Source of the DNA: Mastigamoeba balamuthi
Lineage: Eukaryota; Evosea; Mastigamoebida; Mastigamoebidae
Direction of reading: 5' to 3'
Length of the DNA stretch: 64,000 nt
Assembly: GCA_902651635.1 (NCBI GenBank)
Contig: CACRSC010000050.1
Span: 137,589 to 201,588, forward strand
The notes below the pieces were generated by a model. It worked only from the letters and a program-made list of their open reading frames with translations, ran no database searches and was not told the DNA's origin. Made by a program: the position numbers and the translations under genes. Of this stretch, positions 46,401 to 57,490 are shown piece after piece. Positions within the stretch are counted from its first letter, which is position 1. Each line of letters opens with the position of its first letter.

Positions 46401-46707
46401 GGACGCCACCGCCCCTGCTGTTGCTGCCACTGCCACGCCTAGTGCCAGTGCCAGTGCAGGCGCCACGCCTACCCCCGAGAAGGCCAAGGAGGTGGCCGCC
46501 CCTGAGAAGCCCCGCGAGGAGAGGGAGAAGAGGGAGGCAGCGCCAGAGAAGGTCAAGACACCCGACAGGACCAAGGAGAAGGAGAAGGAGAGGAGGGAGT
46601 CTGGGGACAAGTCCAAGGACGAGCACCACCACAGGGAGAAGAGGGAGGAGGCGGTCAAGAAGGAGCACTCGGACAAGCTGAGGCCTGCTGCCGACAAGGA
46701 CAAGTGA
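43492..46707 (+). CDS. Cortexillin-like actin-binding protein (two CH domains, coiled coil)
   Basis: Exons 43492-43539, 43709-43849, 43908-44089, 44617-44821, 44883-44987, 45047-45231, 45450-46074 and 46177-46707 give 673 aa. CH1 (about 15-124): EKAFTKWMDDTLKARDPALG, DLRTGLSLIHFFEQLSG, IHDIQNLHIALVFLEKEMG and KMILGLLWTLYRKY. CH2 (about 136-245): EDALLEWVRQTTAGYEGVSI, FRSSFNDGLAFLALAHTYD and DERALALYASLYYHAFKSKA. This is the spectrin-superfamily actin-binding pair. A coiled coil of about 210 residues follows, rich in Arg, Glu, Gln and Ala. The end is a Lys/Glu/Pro-rich disordered tail of about 130 residues. Dictyostelium cortexillins (about 440 aa) have the same order and act in the cleavage furrow. 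This one is longer through its coil and tail; alpha-actinin is less likely because no spectrin repeats or EF-hands follow. Confidence 0.87.
44228..44585 (+). repeat. Tandem duplication inside intron 3 of cortexillin-like gene
   Basis: Two imperfect copies of about 175 bp, each beginning TCTTTCTCGGGAGCGGTTTC (about 44229 and 44402), with shared ACAAGAAGAGGTTC and TGTGCTGTG. They lie within the 527-bp intron 44090-44616. Confidence 0.85.
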
Positions 46708-47016
46708 GGGCGGGGCCACTGCACCCTCTGATTGCTCTGCCCAACGGGGGGTTGCACACGCACGCTGCCTCCCTGGCCCGTGGCGTTGGAGTGGACTCTT
46801 CATGGTTTCACCTTTGATTTACACCTGCACGGACCGCTCGTTGAGGAGGAAGATATCGTTGCCGTGCGTGTATGGCGGGATTTGTGGGCGCGGAGAGATA
46901 ATCCCGGAAAAATCTGCGAAACGAATTATTCGCAGCGCTGATTCGTTGTCACATATTTCTCTACGCTTTCGCTGCCCGCTTCTCGGGGCGCATTTTGAAC
47001 CGTTTTACGAAGAGCA
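46708..47016. promoter_or_regulatory. Intergenic region with hydrolase promoter
   Basis: AGATATC at about 46851 and an imperfect hairpin CTGCGAAACGAATTATTCGC (46914-46933, stem CTGCGA/TCGCAG) lie within 170 bp of the next ATG. No gene. Confidence 0.35.
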
Positions 47017-49138
47017 ATGGCAACGACCGAGGCTGAGGCTGCGCCCGACGACGCCGTCCACGTCCACGGCCCCACGCCGCTGGTCCTCAGCGAGCGCCAC
47101 GGCCACCGCTACTGGGTCCACCAGTACTACAGCTGTCCGTCCCCCCGCCCTCCCTTCCCTCTCCTCCTGGCCGCTCCCCGTTGTCCGCGCCCCTGCAAAA
47201 TATTCCGCGGCGGGCAATTCAATCTGAATTCGAAACCAATCTCGAAATTCAACGGTCTGACGCGACAACGCCCCCTGGGCCCCCCGCGGCGGCGGCAGTC
47301 TGCGAGGACGCGCAGGTGAACGACTACCTGTCGGGGTTCCCGATGGCGGTGTTTGCGCCCGAGGGCAGCGGGCCGCAGACGCCGATAGTGTTTGGGCTGC
47401 AGGACGTGGGGTCCCCCTACGGCTGGAACGCAGGCCTCGTCCCCACCCTCCTCGACATGGCCAGTCCCTTCCACTCCCACTCCCACTACCACCTCCCACT
47501 CCCACTCCCTTGGATATTCTGGGCATCCCTTGTGTGCTAATATTGCGGCTGCGGCGGTGCCACCGAGGGGGCCGGAGCGCTCGTTGTTGCAGCCGCTCTG
47601 ACGTCAAGCGCAGCGCTGGCCCTGCCCCTCCGACTCACACGGGGGGGGTCCCCGTCTCGTGACCCTCTGCCCTGTGGTCTCTGCGCTGTCCGGTGGTCGC
47701 TCTGTGCCCGCGTGGCCCACGCCTGCGGCCCTCTCTCTGTGCTGGGGCCTCTCTCCCCCTGGGGGAGAGGCGGGGGGGTCTCCTCGGCTCTGTGGCTGTG
47801 TGGCTTTCATGCGTTAAGTGTCGTTTGGCTGCAGGGCTGTGCAGTTGCCCTCGTCTCTGCAGTTCTCTTCTCTTCTCTTCTCTTCTCTGCTGTGCTCTCC
47901 GCGGCCTGACAGCTTCCTCCCCACCCCACCCCACCTCTCGCATCGCGCGCAGGGCATCGCGTGCGTGCTGGTGGAGGTGCCGCTGTCGGGGGAGCGCAGC
48001 CTGGTGCGCAGCCACCAGGGCAACAACGCGGCGGCGGAGATCGCGGCGCTGCTGCAGTCGGGCGTCGCCGTCGACCTCAGCCTCGTCGCCGCCGCCTGCG
48101 AGTGCGTCGCCCGCGACCTCGCCATCGCCCGCAGCGAGGCCGCCGCCCGCCACGGCCTCACGGGCGACCGCATCGCGCTGCTGGGCGTCGGCGCCTCGGT
48201 GGCGCTGGCGGCCAACGCGTTTGTGCGCCACGGCTTTGGCGACCTGCTGCTGGGCGTCGCGGGGCACTGCGACGTGCCGCGCCTGGCGCGCAGCGTCGGC
48301 ACGTGGGCGGTGCCCGGGCTGCTGGCCAAGCCCGTGCAGGAGCTGGCAGAGGCGCTGGTCAACAGCCACGGGGGCGCCGTCGAGGGGTGGGTGCAGGCGC
48401 TGCGCCTGGCCATCAACCTCGCGCTCAAGGCCGACGCGCCCACGTCGCCCACCATCGGCCGCAGGCTCAGCAACGCGGGCCACGAGGTCGAGGCCCTCCC
48501 CGACGCCCTCGACACCGCCGGCCTCGCGCCGTTTGTCGGCAAGGGCCGCGCCGTGCGCTTCATCGTCGGCAAGGAGGACGCGGCCGTGCGCCCCGACGAC
48601 GCCATGTCCTGCGCCTCGGCCTTTGCCGACGGCGAGTGCTTCGTCGTCCCCGGTGCGCGCCAGGGCGGTGTGGGAGGTGGGTGAGACAGAGGAAGGCAGA
48701 GGGGCCCGTGGGAGGAGGCGGGGGAGACAATCAGGCAGAGGGAGGAAAGCAGAGGCCGAACGGTGCTCTGCTGGGCACTCGCTCCTTGGAGGTCGATGGC
48801 AGAGCAGGCCCGCGTGCGGCCCAGCACCCAACGGCGGTTGCTCGGGTGCTGTGGCTGCCCCATGGAGCGAGATGCCTCCGGGGTAGCTCAGCTGCGCCGC
48901 TGTGCGGGCCAGAGTGCAGAGGCAGCGGACGGGGACTCGCAGTGGCTCTGTCGACTGGCCATGTTGGCCTTTAAGGGCAAGGGGGGCTGGCGTGGGCACA
49001 GTGCGCCTGTCTGGCCTCGCAGTCTAACCGAGGGGATGTGCTCGCCATGGCGCAGGGATGGGCCACGCGGGAGAGCCGTCGTTCTGGGAGCACGTGCAGT
49101 TCTTCCTGAGGACGCAGCTGTCGCAGTGGCCCTGCTAG
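47017..49138 (+). CDS. Alpha/beta-hydrolase-like protein
   Basis: Exons 47017-47134, 47299-47438, 47953-48652 and 49056-49138 give 346 aa. The fold call rests on the order of elements: GWNAGL then GIACVLVEVPLSGERS (strand and oxyanion region), RIALLGVGASVALAANAFVR (nucleophile-elbow position), VRFIVGKEDAAVRPDDA (acid turn) and FVVPGMGHAGEPSFWEHVQF (His loop). The elbow reads GVGAS rather than G-x-S-x-G, so the usual nucleophile serine seems displaced or missing and the protein may not be a standard esterase. The end of exon 2 (donor GTCCCC at 47439) is the least certain junction. No signal peptide is seen, suggesting a cytosolic protein. Its first exon and 3' end recur, decayed, at 54.3 and 57.5 kb. 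Confidence 0.7.
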
Positions 49139-49586
49139 GAGAGCGCGGCGCTGGGCCCCCGCTGCGGGGCGAAGAAGGGTGCCGAGAGGGGAGGAGTCGC
49201 TCCCACCTGGCCGGGGGAACTGCACGGCTGTGGGGCACAAACAACAGGATCTTCAGGGAAAACGTCATTCCCTAGAGTATAGTTATTGCAATCTTCTCTT
49301 CCCCCGCGAGATTATCCCCAAAGGCCGAGCAATACTCAGTCAAGGAACTTTAACGAAAAGGAAACCTCTCTTGGCACGGGTCTCTTGGCATTGCAGTGGG
49401 CAATCCTTGCCACAACTTCCCTTCGCCCTCCTCCTTGGGCAAGTCCACACTGCCGTGCCATTGTTCTGAGGTCATCATCTGGGAATTGAAGCAGCAGGTT
49501 GATAGAGAACCTGTTGGTGAGGAGGAACAGGAACAGGACCACTGAGTGAGAACAGTGTTGTCATGTTGTACACAAAGGAGACGTCC
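49139..49586. other. 3' flank of hydrolase gene, duplicated at 57.5 kb
   Basis: 49110-49275 is similar to 57520-57655 (shared CAGCTGTGGGGCACAA, AGGATCTTC and GTCATTCCC). After about 49290 the DNA turns AT-rich; no gene. Confidence 0.65.
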
Positions 49587-51646
49587 TTAAACCCTGCAAG
49601 AAGCACAGGCCTTCTGTATGACCCTACTCTCGCTCATCCCAAGGCCCTGACAGAGAAGCCCCTTGAATTCTGTCTCAGGAGCACAAGCAACAAACCGAAT
49701 GTCTGGGTAATGGTTCTGAAGAGCCTCAATCGTCCCAAATGCTGCATCAATTGTCAGGCACACAGTACGAAGGACTCCAGTCGTCTGGAAGAGCTTGATG
49801 AAGGTACACATCTGCTCCAGTATCTCATATGGAGACTTGTGCTTCTCTCCAACCTCGAAAACGGGTATGATCAAGAGGGGAATTGGCTTTCTGGACAGGT
49901 TGAGTGCAGCCAGAACAAACACTAATCCACCCTCTGGGTTGGGCTTGCAAGACATGAACACCTTGCCAATGAGTTCTCCTGTCCAAACAGAGGTTAAAAC
50001 GAATTTTAAAAACTGTCAAAAATTTGAAAAAGGGAAAATCAGAAAACAGCAAAAAGTAACGAAAAAGAGAGAGCAATGACAAAAAACCAATGATAGAAAA
50101 AAAGAACATCATAATTTGAAAAGGATGAGGGTGAATTTGAAGNNNNNNNNNNNNNNNNNNNNNNNNNNNNNNNNNNNNNNNNNNNNNNNNNNNNNNNNNN
50201 NNNNNNNNNNNNNNNNNNNNNNNNNNNNNNNNNNNNNNNNNNNNNNNNNNNNNNNNNNNNNNNNNNNNNNNNNNNNNNNNNNNNNNNNNNNNNNNNNNNN
50301 NNNNNNNNNNNNNNNNNNNNNNNNNNNNNNNNNNNNNNNNNNNNNNNNNNNNNNNNNNNNNNNNNNNNNNNNNNNNNNNNNNNNNNNNNNNNNNNNNNNN
50401 NNNNNNNNNNNNNNNNNNNNNNNNNNNNNNNNNNNNNNNNNNNNNNNNNNNNNNNNNNNNNNNNNNNNNNNNNNNNNNNNNNNNNNNNNNNNNNNNNNNN
50501 NNNNNNNNNNNNNNNNNNNNNNNNNNNNNNNNNNNNNNNNNNNNNNNNNNNNNNNNNNNNNNNNNNNNNNNNNNNNNNNNNNNNNNNNNNNNNNNNNNNN
50601 NNNNNNNNNNNNNNNNNNNNNNNNNNNNNNNNNNNNNNNNNNNNNNNNNNNNNNNNNNNNNNNNNNNNNNNNNNNNNNNNNNNNNNNNNNNNNNNNNNNN
50701 NNNNNNNNNNNNNNNNNNNNNNNNNNNNNNNNNNNNNNNNNNNNNNNNNNNNNNNNNNNNNNNNNNNNNNNNNNNNNNNNNNNNNNNNNNNNNNNNNNNN
50801 NNNNNNNNNNNNNNNNNNNNNNNNNNNNNNNNNNNNNNNNNNNNNNNNNNNNNNNNNNNNNNNNNNNNNNNNNNNNNNNNNNNNNNNNNNNNNNNNNNNN
50901 NNNNNNNNNNNNNNNNNNNNNNNNNNNNNNNNTCCAGGTAATGATGCTCTCGTCGAGACAGAGCCACACTGAGTGCTTAAGATTCCAGAACCAGGCATAG
51001 CTGGCACTGAACAGATCTGCCAAACGAGAAGTGCTTATCTTCTTAAGCATGAAGATGAACTTCTTCCATACACGCTCATGTACAGACAGGGTCATCACCA
51101 AGACCTGGACGTCCACTGTCACTGTGCAGATACTCTCTCTGACAATGACATTGCATCACGTTCCAATGATATGGATGAGCATCTTGATGATCCTTAACAC
51201 GACTAGATGGGATCTTGATTTTGGGGCCTCTCAGTCCTTTATGCTCTGCCTTGGCAAGAGCAACCCACTGCTCTTCAATGTATGTAATGGCCTCGGAAAG
51301 AGCTGCCAGAACGTCTCTGCCATGATTGGCTTTTCCCTGCCTGAGTTGGGCTATTTGTGTGTGACAGGGAGAAGAGTGGGGCTGTCTGATTACTGGAGAG
51401 GGGTGCACACTTTGCTGGGTTGATGAAGAGGGGCACAGCAATGCTGTCTAGAGGAACATCTGGCTCGAAGGTGAACAAGGAGACGTTGCCCAGAATTTCA
51501 GCAGATCGGACAAAGTCAGCCAATAATGGCAGAGGGGGCTCCTTGGCCTCCGCCGTCACTGCCTCTTTGTCCTTGAGGCGTGCCTTCTTGTCCTCAACAC
51601 TGGCAGCCCAGTCTGCCAGCAGTACCTTCACCTCTCGCTGTGACAT
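49587..51646 (-). mobile_element. piggyBac-like DNA transposon remnant
   Basis: On the minus strand, frames read MSQREVKVLLADWAASVEDK (from 51646), SVHERVWKKFIFMLKKISTS and AYAWFWNLKHSVWLCLDESI (before the gap). After the gap come SCKPNPEGGLVFVLAALNL and VCLTIDAAFGTIEALQNHYP. An LDES block followed by KPNP.GL and then a second D (LTIDAAFG) is the order of DDE catalytic residues in piggyBac-type (DDE_Tnp_1_7) transposases. Frames are broken and a gap removes about 260 codons, so it is probably inactive. Terminal repeats were not identified. The DNA is far more AT-rich than host genes. Assignment to piggyBac rather than another DDE family is moderate. Confidence 0.55.
50143..50932. other. Assembly gap (790 N)
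   Basis: Run of unknown bases inside the piggyBac-like remnant. Long open frames reported across it are artefacts. Confidence 1.
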
Positions 51647-52704
51647 AGGGGCAGTGGGTGCTGGCAGATGTGCAGCAAAAATAGGTTAGTGATGCTGTGG
51701 CCACAGTGTCTGGCTGGGTTATCATCCAGTGCAGGACTTATCCAAGTTCATAGTGCATGTACTGTGCAATGCGCTTCTTCTGAGGGCCCTTGGTGTGAGT
51801 CAAATCTCCCATCTCTGCTTCTTTGTATAAGACAAATTCAGTACTCAGATAATGCAGAAAATAGATACTTTAGTATCAGATCTTGATTCGAATGCTAATA
51901 ATTCCTATTGACACAATTCGGGAGTTATTGATCAAAAGATAACAGAGAACAGTTAGTGATTTCTACTGTATAACCAGCAAACTTAAGTAGTATAATTAAA
52001 TATATTAAAATAGTATTTCTCACTTTGAATTCTACATTTCCTCATTATAAGCTATGTTCATGATTATTTGTGAAAGAAAGTGGATTTTTGTGAAGAAATA
52101 AACAAGAAGCACCTTAAAAGGGCACAAATGAGTGAGGAAAAGTAGGGAAATAAAGGACCATGCATCTACAGGTGACAGATGGTTAACGAGCATAGCTTTG
52201 TTAGCTCGATTCATATCTTCTGCCTTCAGTTACTGTAATTCAATGATATCTGGCCTTCTTCTTCAGATGGTACTTTTGGGAATTTTATGATAAATTGAAT
52301 GGCCCCAAAAAGAGAGTTCTGTACATTTCACCTTCCTATTTGACCACTATTTCAAACAGGCTGCTGTATGAAAAACAGGTCCCAAAACACCAACAGTGGG
52401 ACCTTAAGCCCACGTTCATGAGGGAGACATACATATACTTGGCAATGGCCTGGCAACATTATTGCAATCGTGAAGCAGTGGTAGTACCTGAAAAACGCAG
52501 AGCAGAGCAAGGGCGTTGGAAAAGAGCTCTGAATGATAAATTTGTTCTCCCTCACCGAGAAGAAACAATCAATCGAACAACTCATACTCTCATTTCATCT
52601 TTCTGAGCCAAATGGTATTTCCCTTTTAATGATTTTAACGAATGTTGGTTCTTCATATGGGTGGTTGAAATTCTGAGTGAAGCAATCATATTGAGGACGG
52701 AAGC
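51647..52704. other. AT-rich DNA, no gene recognised
   Basis: Contains one open frame of 103 codons (52295-52606, plus; begins MNGPKKRVLYISPSYLTTIS) with no recognisable family. It could be an element remnant. Confidence 0.4.
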
Positions 52705-54104
52705 TCAGTGGAGAAGAAAGAACAAGGCCACAGCACATAGTGCCAAGGTGCTTTCGAGCTGCAGTGCTGCACTAACAGGGATGCTGGTGCCAACCAACTG
52801 GCAGGAAGGAACGATATTGGCGAAGGGATCACTCGTTGAGCACACCTGTGGGAAGCGAGAGGCACACCCCTCCTCCGTGCAGTTACTGCAATCTGGTGCG
52901 TTGTCCAGCATTCCTGCATTTGTCTCACTGCCAGAGGCATTCTCGCACCAGCACCCGCACCCCCAAATGCGGTTGTACAGTCGGTCCAGCGTGCTGTTGG
53001 TGGTGCGCCCTTCTTCGCACCGCTGCTGCCGCACACGTCTGACCCACCCACTGCAAAGACTCCTGTTGATCACAAAAGCGGGTCAATGTCAGTCTGCTAA
53101 GGCACAGCAGAGAGCTCGCGGGCTGAGTACCAGTCCACCAGAATCGCAGGAGCGGTGCCCCTCAGTATGCAGTCCGAGGAGACCAGACGGAAGCCGTCAG
53201 CGCCACACTTGGTCTTCCGATTCACGACGACAATGTCGCTCTTTGTTGCACAAAGGGCAGAGACCTCGTGGCACACGACGCAAGGCTCGGGGCCCACGCA
53301 CGTGGCAACGATCTCTACCCCACCCCACGTGATCGAGCGCTCGGGAGCGGCCTCGAAGCAGGTTCCCTGTGCGGACACACACACAACCCATCAATACGTG
53401 GCCATGGGTGCTGCCTCGGCTGGGTGTTAAGACGGGATCCACCAGAGATGGGGGGGGGGGAGGGCAACACACGTTGGTGAGGTGGGGGCTGTTGCCGAGC
53501 TCGCAAGTGGTCCCGTTTGCGGAGCCACCGGTGCAGACTGACACGAGGGCCGACGAGTGCACGTGCAGGCGCGACACAACGGCAATGCTGTCGGAGGTCT
53601 GGCACGTGTGGTTGAGCAGAACCACGTGGTGCCCCGGTGCGACAGTCACGCGGTTGGGGCACTCTGCCGCCTCTGCCGCCTGCTGGCTGTCCGTGCAGTT
53701 CGCAGTCACGGCGGCCGCAGAGACCCCCAGTTGGGTGAGGAACAGCAGCAGCACCAGAACAGCAGGAGCAGGGCGGCTCCTCAATGAGCGCCTGTGTGCG
53801 TCCTTGGCTCTGTGGTCCACCACGGCACGGCCGCATCCGTAGTTCTGCACTGGGCTGGAGAGGTCCGACTCGGTGCTCGTGCCCACCTCTGCCACTGCCA
53901 TCAGGGCCTCTTCCTCAGCCAGTGCCGGCACCAGTCCGTCAAAGTTCGGTGACACAGCATCAGCGGTGGTGGTGGCGCCTGGAATGAGCGAGCAGCACAG
54001 CAGAGAACGTGCAAGTGAGTGGGTGCTGCGAAGTGCGATGTCCGTGGTGATGGATCCTCACCGCAGCACAGGCCGCCTGCCGTTGGGGTCGTGCCTGAGC
54101 ACAT
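52705..54104 (-). CDS. Cys-rich surface protein, single membrane helix plus hydrophobic C-terminus
   Basis: Exons 52705-53025, 53106-53366, 53473-53978 and 54062-54104 give 376 aa. The N-terminal ~83 residues are hydrophilic and are followed by a helix, PAPAVLVLLLFLTQLGVSA, that could be a signal anchor. The remaining ~270 residues are rich in paired cysteines: CTDSQQAAEAAECPN, CVGPEPCVVCHEVSALCATK, IWGCGCWCENASGSETNAG and CSNCTEEGCASRFPQVC. They include several N-glycosylation sequons. The last residues, STLALCAVALFFLLH, form a hydrophobic tail preceded by small residues, as in GPI-anchored precursors. No family recognised. The gene is GC-rich and intron-containing like host genes although it sits inside an AT-rich island. 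Junctions of exons 3-4 are the least certain; a further 5' exon is possible. Confidence 0.6.
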
Positions 54105-54589
54105 TTTCGGGGATGCCGTTTGCTCGGGCTGAGACACACACACACGGTACGCACAGGAGAAGTGATCTGGAGGAAAGGGGTATGGAGTGACTGGGCGACA
54201 CAGAAATTGTCGGAGCGCAGAGAAAAAGCCGTGAAAGGTACAAACAAGGGAGTCCATAAGGTACAGTTGATTCCCCCCGATTTCCCTCTTTTGTTCTACG
54301 TCAGCATCGCAGAACCACCGCTGTCGAGCTCCACGGCCACTGCAACTGGGTCCACCAGCACTACAACTGTCCGCGGTCGCCCGCCCTCACCTCTTGCCGC
54401 TCCTCCATTTATCATTCCAAGGGCCGAATCAATCTGAATTCGACAAATCTCGAACCGCGGGCAGATTCTCCCTGCGGCCGACCAGGCACGACGCAGTCCG
54501 CTCTGGGTCGCTTGGCCTCAGATTTTTCAACGGCCCGGGGTGGCTGTCCCTGTGTCGGCAGGCACTCGCTGTCTTGCATGCTACAGACA

Positions 54590-55010
54590 GATGACAGACT
54601 TCCTGTTGGAGGGGAACCTGGCCCTCGTCGTCCGTGCCTCGCTGTCATTCAACGTCATCAGTAAGAACAAGGTCATGTGCCAGATCGAGGAGGCCAGCAA
54701 TGGCCTCGTCATGGCCAGCAAGTTTCTGGGCCTGCTGAGGGACCTTTGGCAAGACTCATGGTCACACTGCTGTGGCACATTAAGAAGCCTAACTGTAAGT
54801 GGCACATGTTCATGGCAGACATGGAGATAGTTGCCCTGGTCTACCACCACAGCACAGTGGATGCAGTCAAGAGCAGCCACGCTGTCTGTACTGTTGCTGG
54901 AAAGGAGCTGAAAACCCTGCAGAACATCATGCTCTCCTGGTGAGAAGGGTCACGGACATCAGCACTGCCGAGTACGACCCATGCTTGCAACCGAGCAGGC
55001 AATGAAGTTA
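54590..55010 (+). other. Unrecognised open frames in AT-rich DNA
   Basis: Two overlapping frames read MTDFLLEGNLALVVRASLSF...LGLLRDLWQ and, shifted, MVTLLWHIKKPNCKWHMFMA then ADMEIVALVYHHSTVDAVKS. Together they look like one decayed coding region of about 130 codons. No family is recognised; an element-encoded protein is possible. Confidence 0.35.
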
Positions 55011-55019
55011 TTAATTTTG

Positions 55020-55460
55020 TGCATACCCCTGAGAGGAATTCACTCTTTTCTGAGGCAACGCACCAATGCCCTCATAGATTAAGGGTTTGCCTCATTCACC
55101 TTAGCCTTCAGGATGCCCCAGGCATTTTCGATACAGTTAAGGTGAGGGCTTCATGCTGACCAGGGAAGGCAGGTGCTGTTGTTTTTGGCTTTCCATTGGC
55201 AGCACATTTGAGTGATAAGTTTACTGTTATTGTCCTCTGCCGGAAGCCACTCCACCTGATCATCCCCATAAGCCTGGCGAATCAAAGGCAGGAGAGCCCT
55301 CTGATAGATATCATACATCTTTTCGGAATTGAGATCCCCCTGGAAGATGTGATGCCGTCCAAACCCATATGAGAAAAATCACCCCCAAACCTGAACCTTC
55401 TGGGGGTACTTAGCCTGTCTGACTAAAATTGATGACCAGAAAGCTGTCAATGCTTCTTCT
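55020..55460 (-). mobile_element. Tc1/mariner transposase relic B
   Basis: Minus-strand reading gives KYPQKVQVWG, GDLNSEKMYDIYQRALLPLI, WLPAEDNNSKLITQM and SPHLNCIENAWGILKAKVNE. These are the KxxxxVWG, EDNxxxH and SPDLNPIENxWxxLK blocks of Tc1/mariner transposases, covering the C-terminal half only. The frame is interrupted at least twice (a shift after VWG and an in-frame stop before SPHLN). The N-terminal HTH half is missing. A plain cut-and-paste DNA transposon relic. Confidence 0.85.
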
Positions 55461-55894
55461 TTGGCCATTGTTGGGCTGTTTCACAGCTGCAGTGCACGTA
55501 CTATGCAATGTGCCTCTTGCCCCATCATGAAGACGATACTGCAGGCAGGAGCTCTCATGCCACATCTGGCTGAGAGCCCTTCACTGGTTGTTGTTGATGC
55601 CAAATATAAATGGGCAATGATGGCATTCATCTTTGTTTATTGACCATCTAATGGCAACACTCTTGATGACTGATTCGTGATGAAATAATGTGCAGGCTCC
55701 TGCTTACACAGAAGCTTGCTGTGCATGGGAAAAGCATGTCTTATTAGCTCATTAGCCACTGTTGTGGAAAGAGTCTGCTAGATACGAGTTTCTGTCTTAT
55801 TGATTGACCTTTAAATGAGTTTCTGTGAAAAGTTGGAATTACAAATCAAACGAAAACAGATTCAGACAGAGTCATGAGAATGCTGATCCCTAGT

Positions 55895-56865
55895 ACATGA
55901 TGAATTCATCATTGCTCTCTTGCACTTGCTGCAAACGGCAAGGAACAGAATTCACTAAATGCTGAGCATACTCCGCTCTGAGTAGAAAAAGCTTGAAGTG
56001 AATGGTGCATTCCAACTGATTGATGTTTCTCGGATTGCACATAGAAACACTAGCCTTTAGGAGTTCCCAAACGTTTTCAATTGGATTTAGATCAGGACTG
56101 CGTGCTGGTCATGAGATGCAGGCCACATTATGATCTCTCTTCCACTTCTGAGCAATACGACTTTGATGTTTCAAGTCATTGTCCTCCTGCAGAGACCAAT
56201 CTCTGAATCTCTTTCCAAAGAGCATTCTGGCAGAAGATAGTAAGTAATGTTTGCAAATATGGCATATTCCAACTCCAGTGAGATTTTCTTTGAAAATATG
56301 CAAGTGATCAAATCTTAAGCAGAAAAGCAGCCCCACACATTCAGCTTGCCTGCATATTTCACAGTTCTTTGCACAAACCGGGCTCCTTCGCATTGCCAGA
56401 CCTTTCGTGTCCATCTACTAATACATAATGTTGCCTCATCTGCCCATAGAACACTATTCCAATTCCTATTCTGGTTCTTCTTGGCAAACTGGAGTTGTCT
56501 TTCACAATGCTCCTTGATGAGTAGTAGTTTTAACAATGGCTTTCCATAAAATGAGCCTCCTTCTTTTGCTCTGCACTGAACTGTTGAGAGTGACACCTGA
56601 ATACCCTGGTCTTTAAGTATAGCTGATACTTGACGTGATTCATTCAGAGCATATTTCTGTATATTTGAAGTATCTTTTTGTCCTGGCTCTGTGTGGTTAT
56701 TCTCCTCCTTCCATGTGGGCCTGGCCGATCACAGGAGCAGGTATTCCTTCAATGCCTTACTGTTTTTGTATCCACTCCAACGTACTTTGCAGCTGCAGCA
56801 ACAGACATATGTGGGCTCTTCTCATGAATCTAAACAAACCATAACACCCATATAAGCTTTTCTGA
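55895..56865 (-). mobile_element. Tc1/mariner transposase relic A
   Basis: Near full-length but decayed. The minus strand reads MSVAAAAKYVGVDTKTVRH (helix-turn-helix, near 56810), RPTWKEENNHTEPGQKDTSN, SRQVSAILKDQGIQVSLSTV, SVLWADEATLCISR (first catalytic D, with E), RTVKYAGKLNVWGCFSA, LQEDNDLKHQSRIAQKWKRD (second D) and PARSPDLNPIENVWELLKAS (third acidic residue). Several frameshifts and stops separate these blocks. It is in the same orientation as relic B but differs from it too much to be the same recent insertion. Confidence 0.9.
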
Positions 56866-57490
56866 GAGGGCCATTTATAGTTCTGAGCTACAATCTGTAA
56901 GAAAGATAATAAGTATGAATAGATAAACCATGAGGAATCAGCATTCATTATCCAATTCTCAAAAGAAATTCCATTTTTCTGATCTAGATTCAATGAACTG
57001 ACCAGGAAGCTTGTTTTGATGCAGACTGTATGATTATTATCCAACCCTTAGGGATTTGCCTGCTGACTCCAGCAGCTTGCTCTCACATACTAACTTCACT
57101 GCTTTCATCTGAATAATACAGCAGCCCTATCTGTCATTAATTGCACAGTATTACATTATTCTACTTTTCAAGTAATGGTAACTGCCTGTGTGACCATTGT
57201 CTGCAAAACAAACCATGACAGAGAAGAACAGGAAAGCCATATAGTACCATATCAGCTCTTATGTAACTTATATTATGATGCAGCTTAACACAAAGTAACC
57301 TGCAGAGGGATGCACTTCTGCTATGAAATGATCTGCACTGTCATTTTCGTGCATTATTATCTGCTACAGTTCCAGAAACAGGTGGCTGACACCACAATTT
57401 GTCATATCTTGTTTGCTGTTCTTGGGATCAGGATAGTGGAAGGAACTGAAATGGTGAAATTCGCATGTTGAGAAGAGCAGCCCACCTTCT
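56866..57490. other. AT-rich DNA, no gene seen
   Basis: Right flank of the mariner relic up to the duplicated hydrolase end. No open frame of interest. Confidence 0.5.

Noticed and set aside
45400-46803. 467-codon minus-strand frame opposite the cortexillin-like coil
   Set aside because: Leu/Arg/Val-rich shadow of the coiled-coil coding strand.
48886-48960. tRNA-like GGGGTAGCTCAGCTG
   Set aside because: No matching D-stem, anticodon arm or TTCRA loop follows; it lies in a hydrolase intron.
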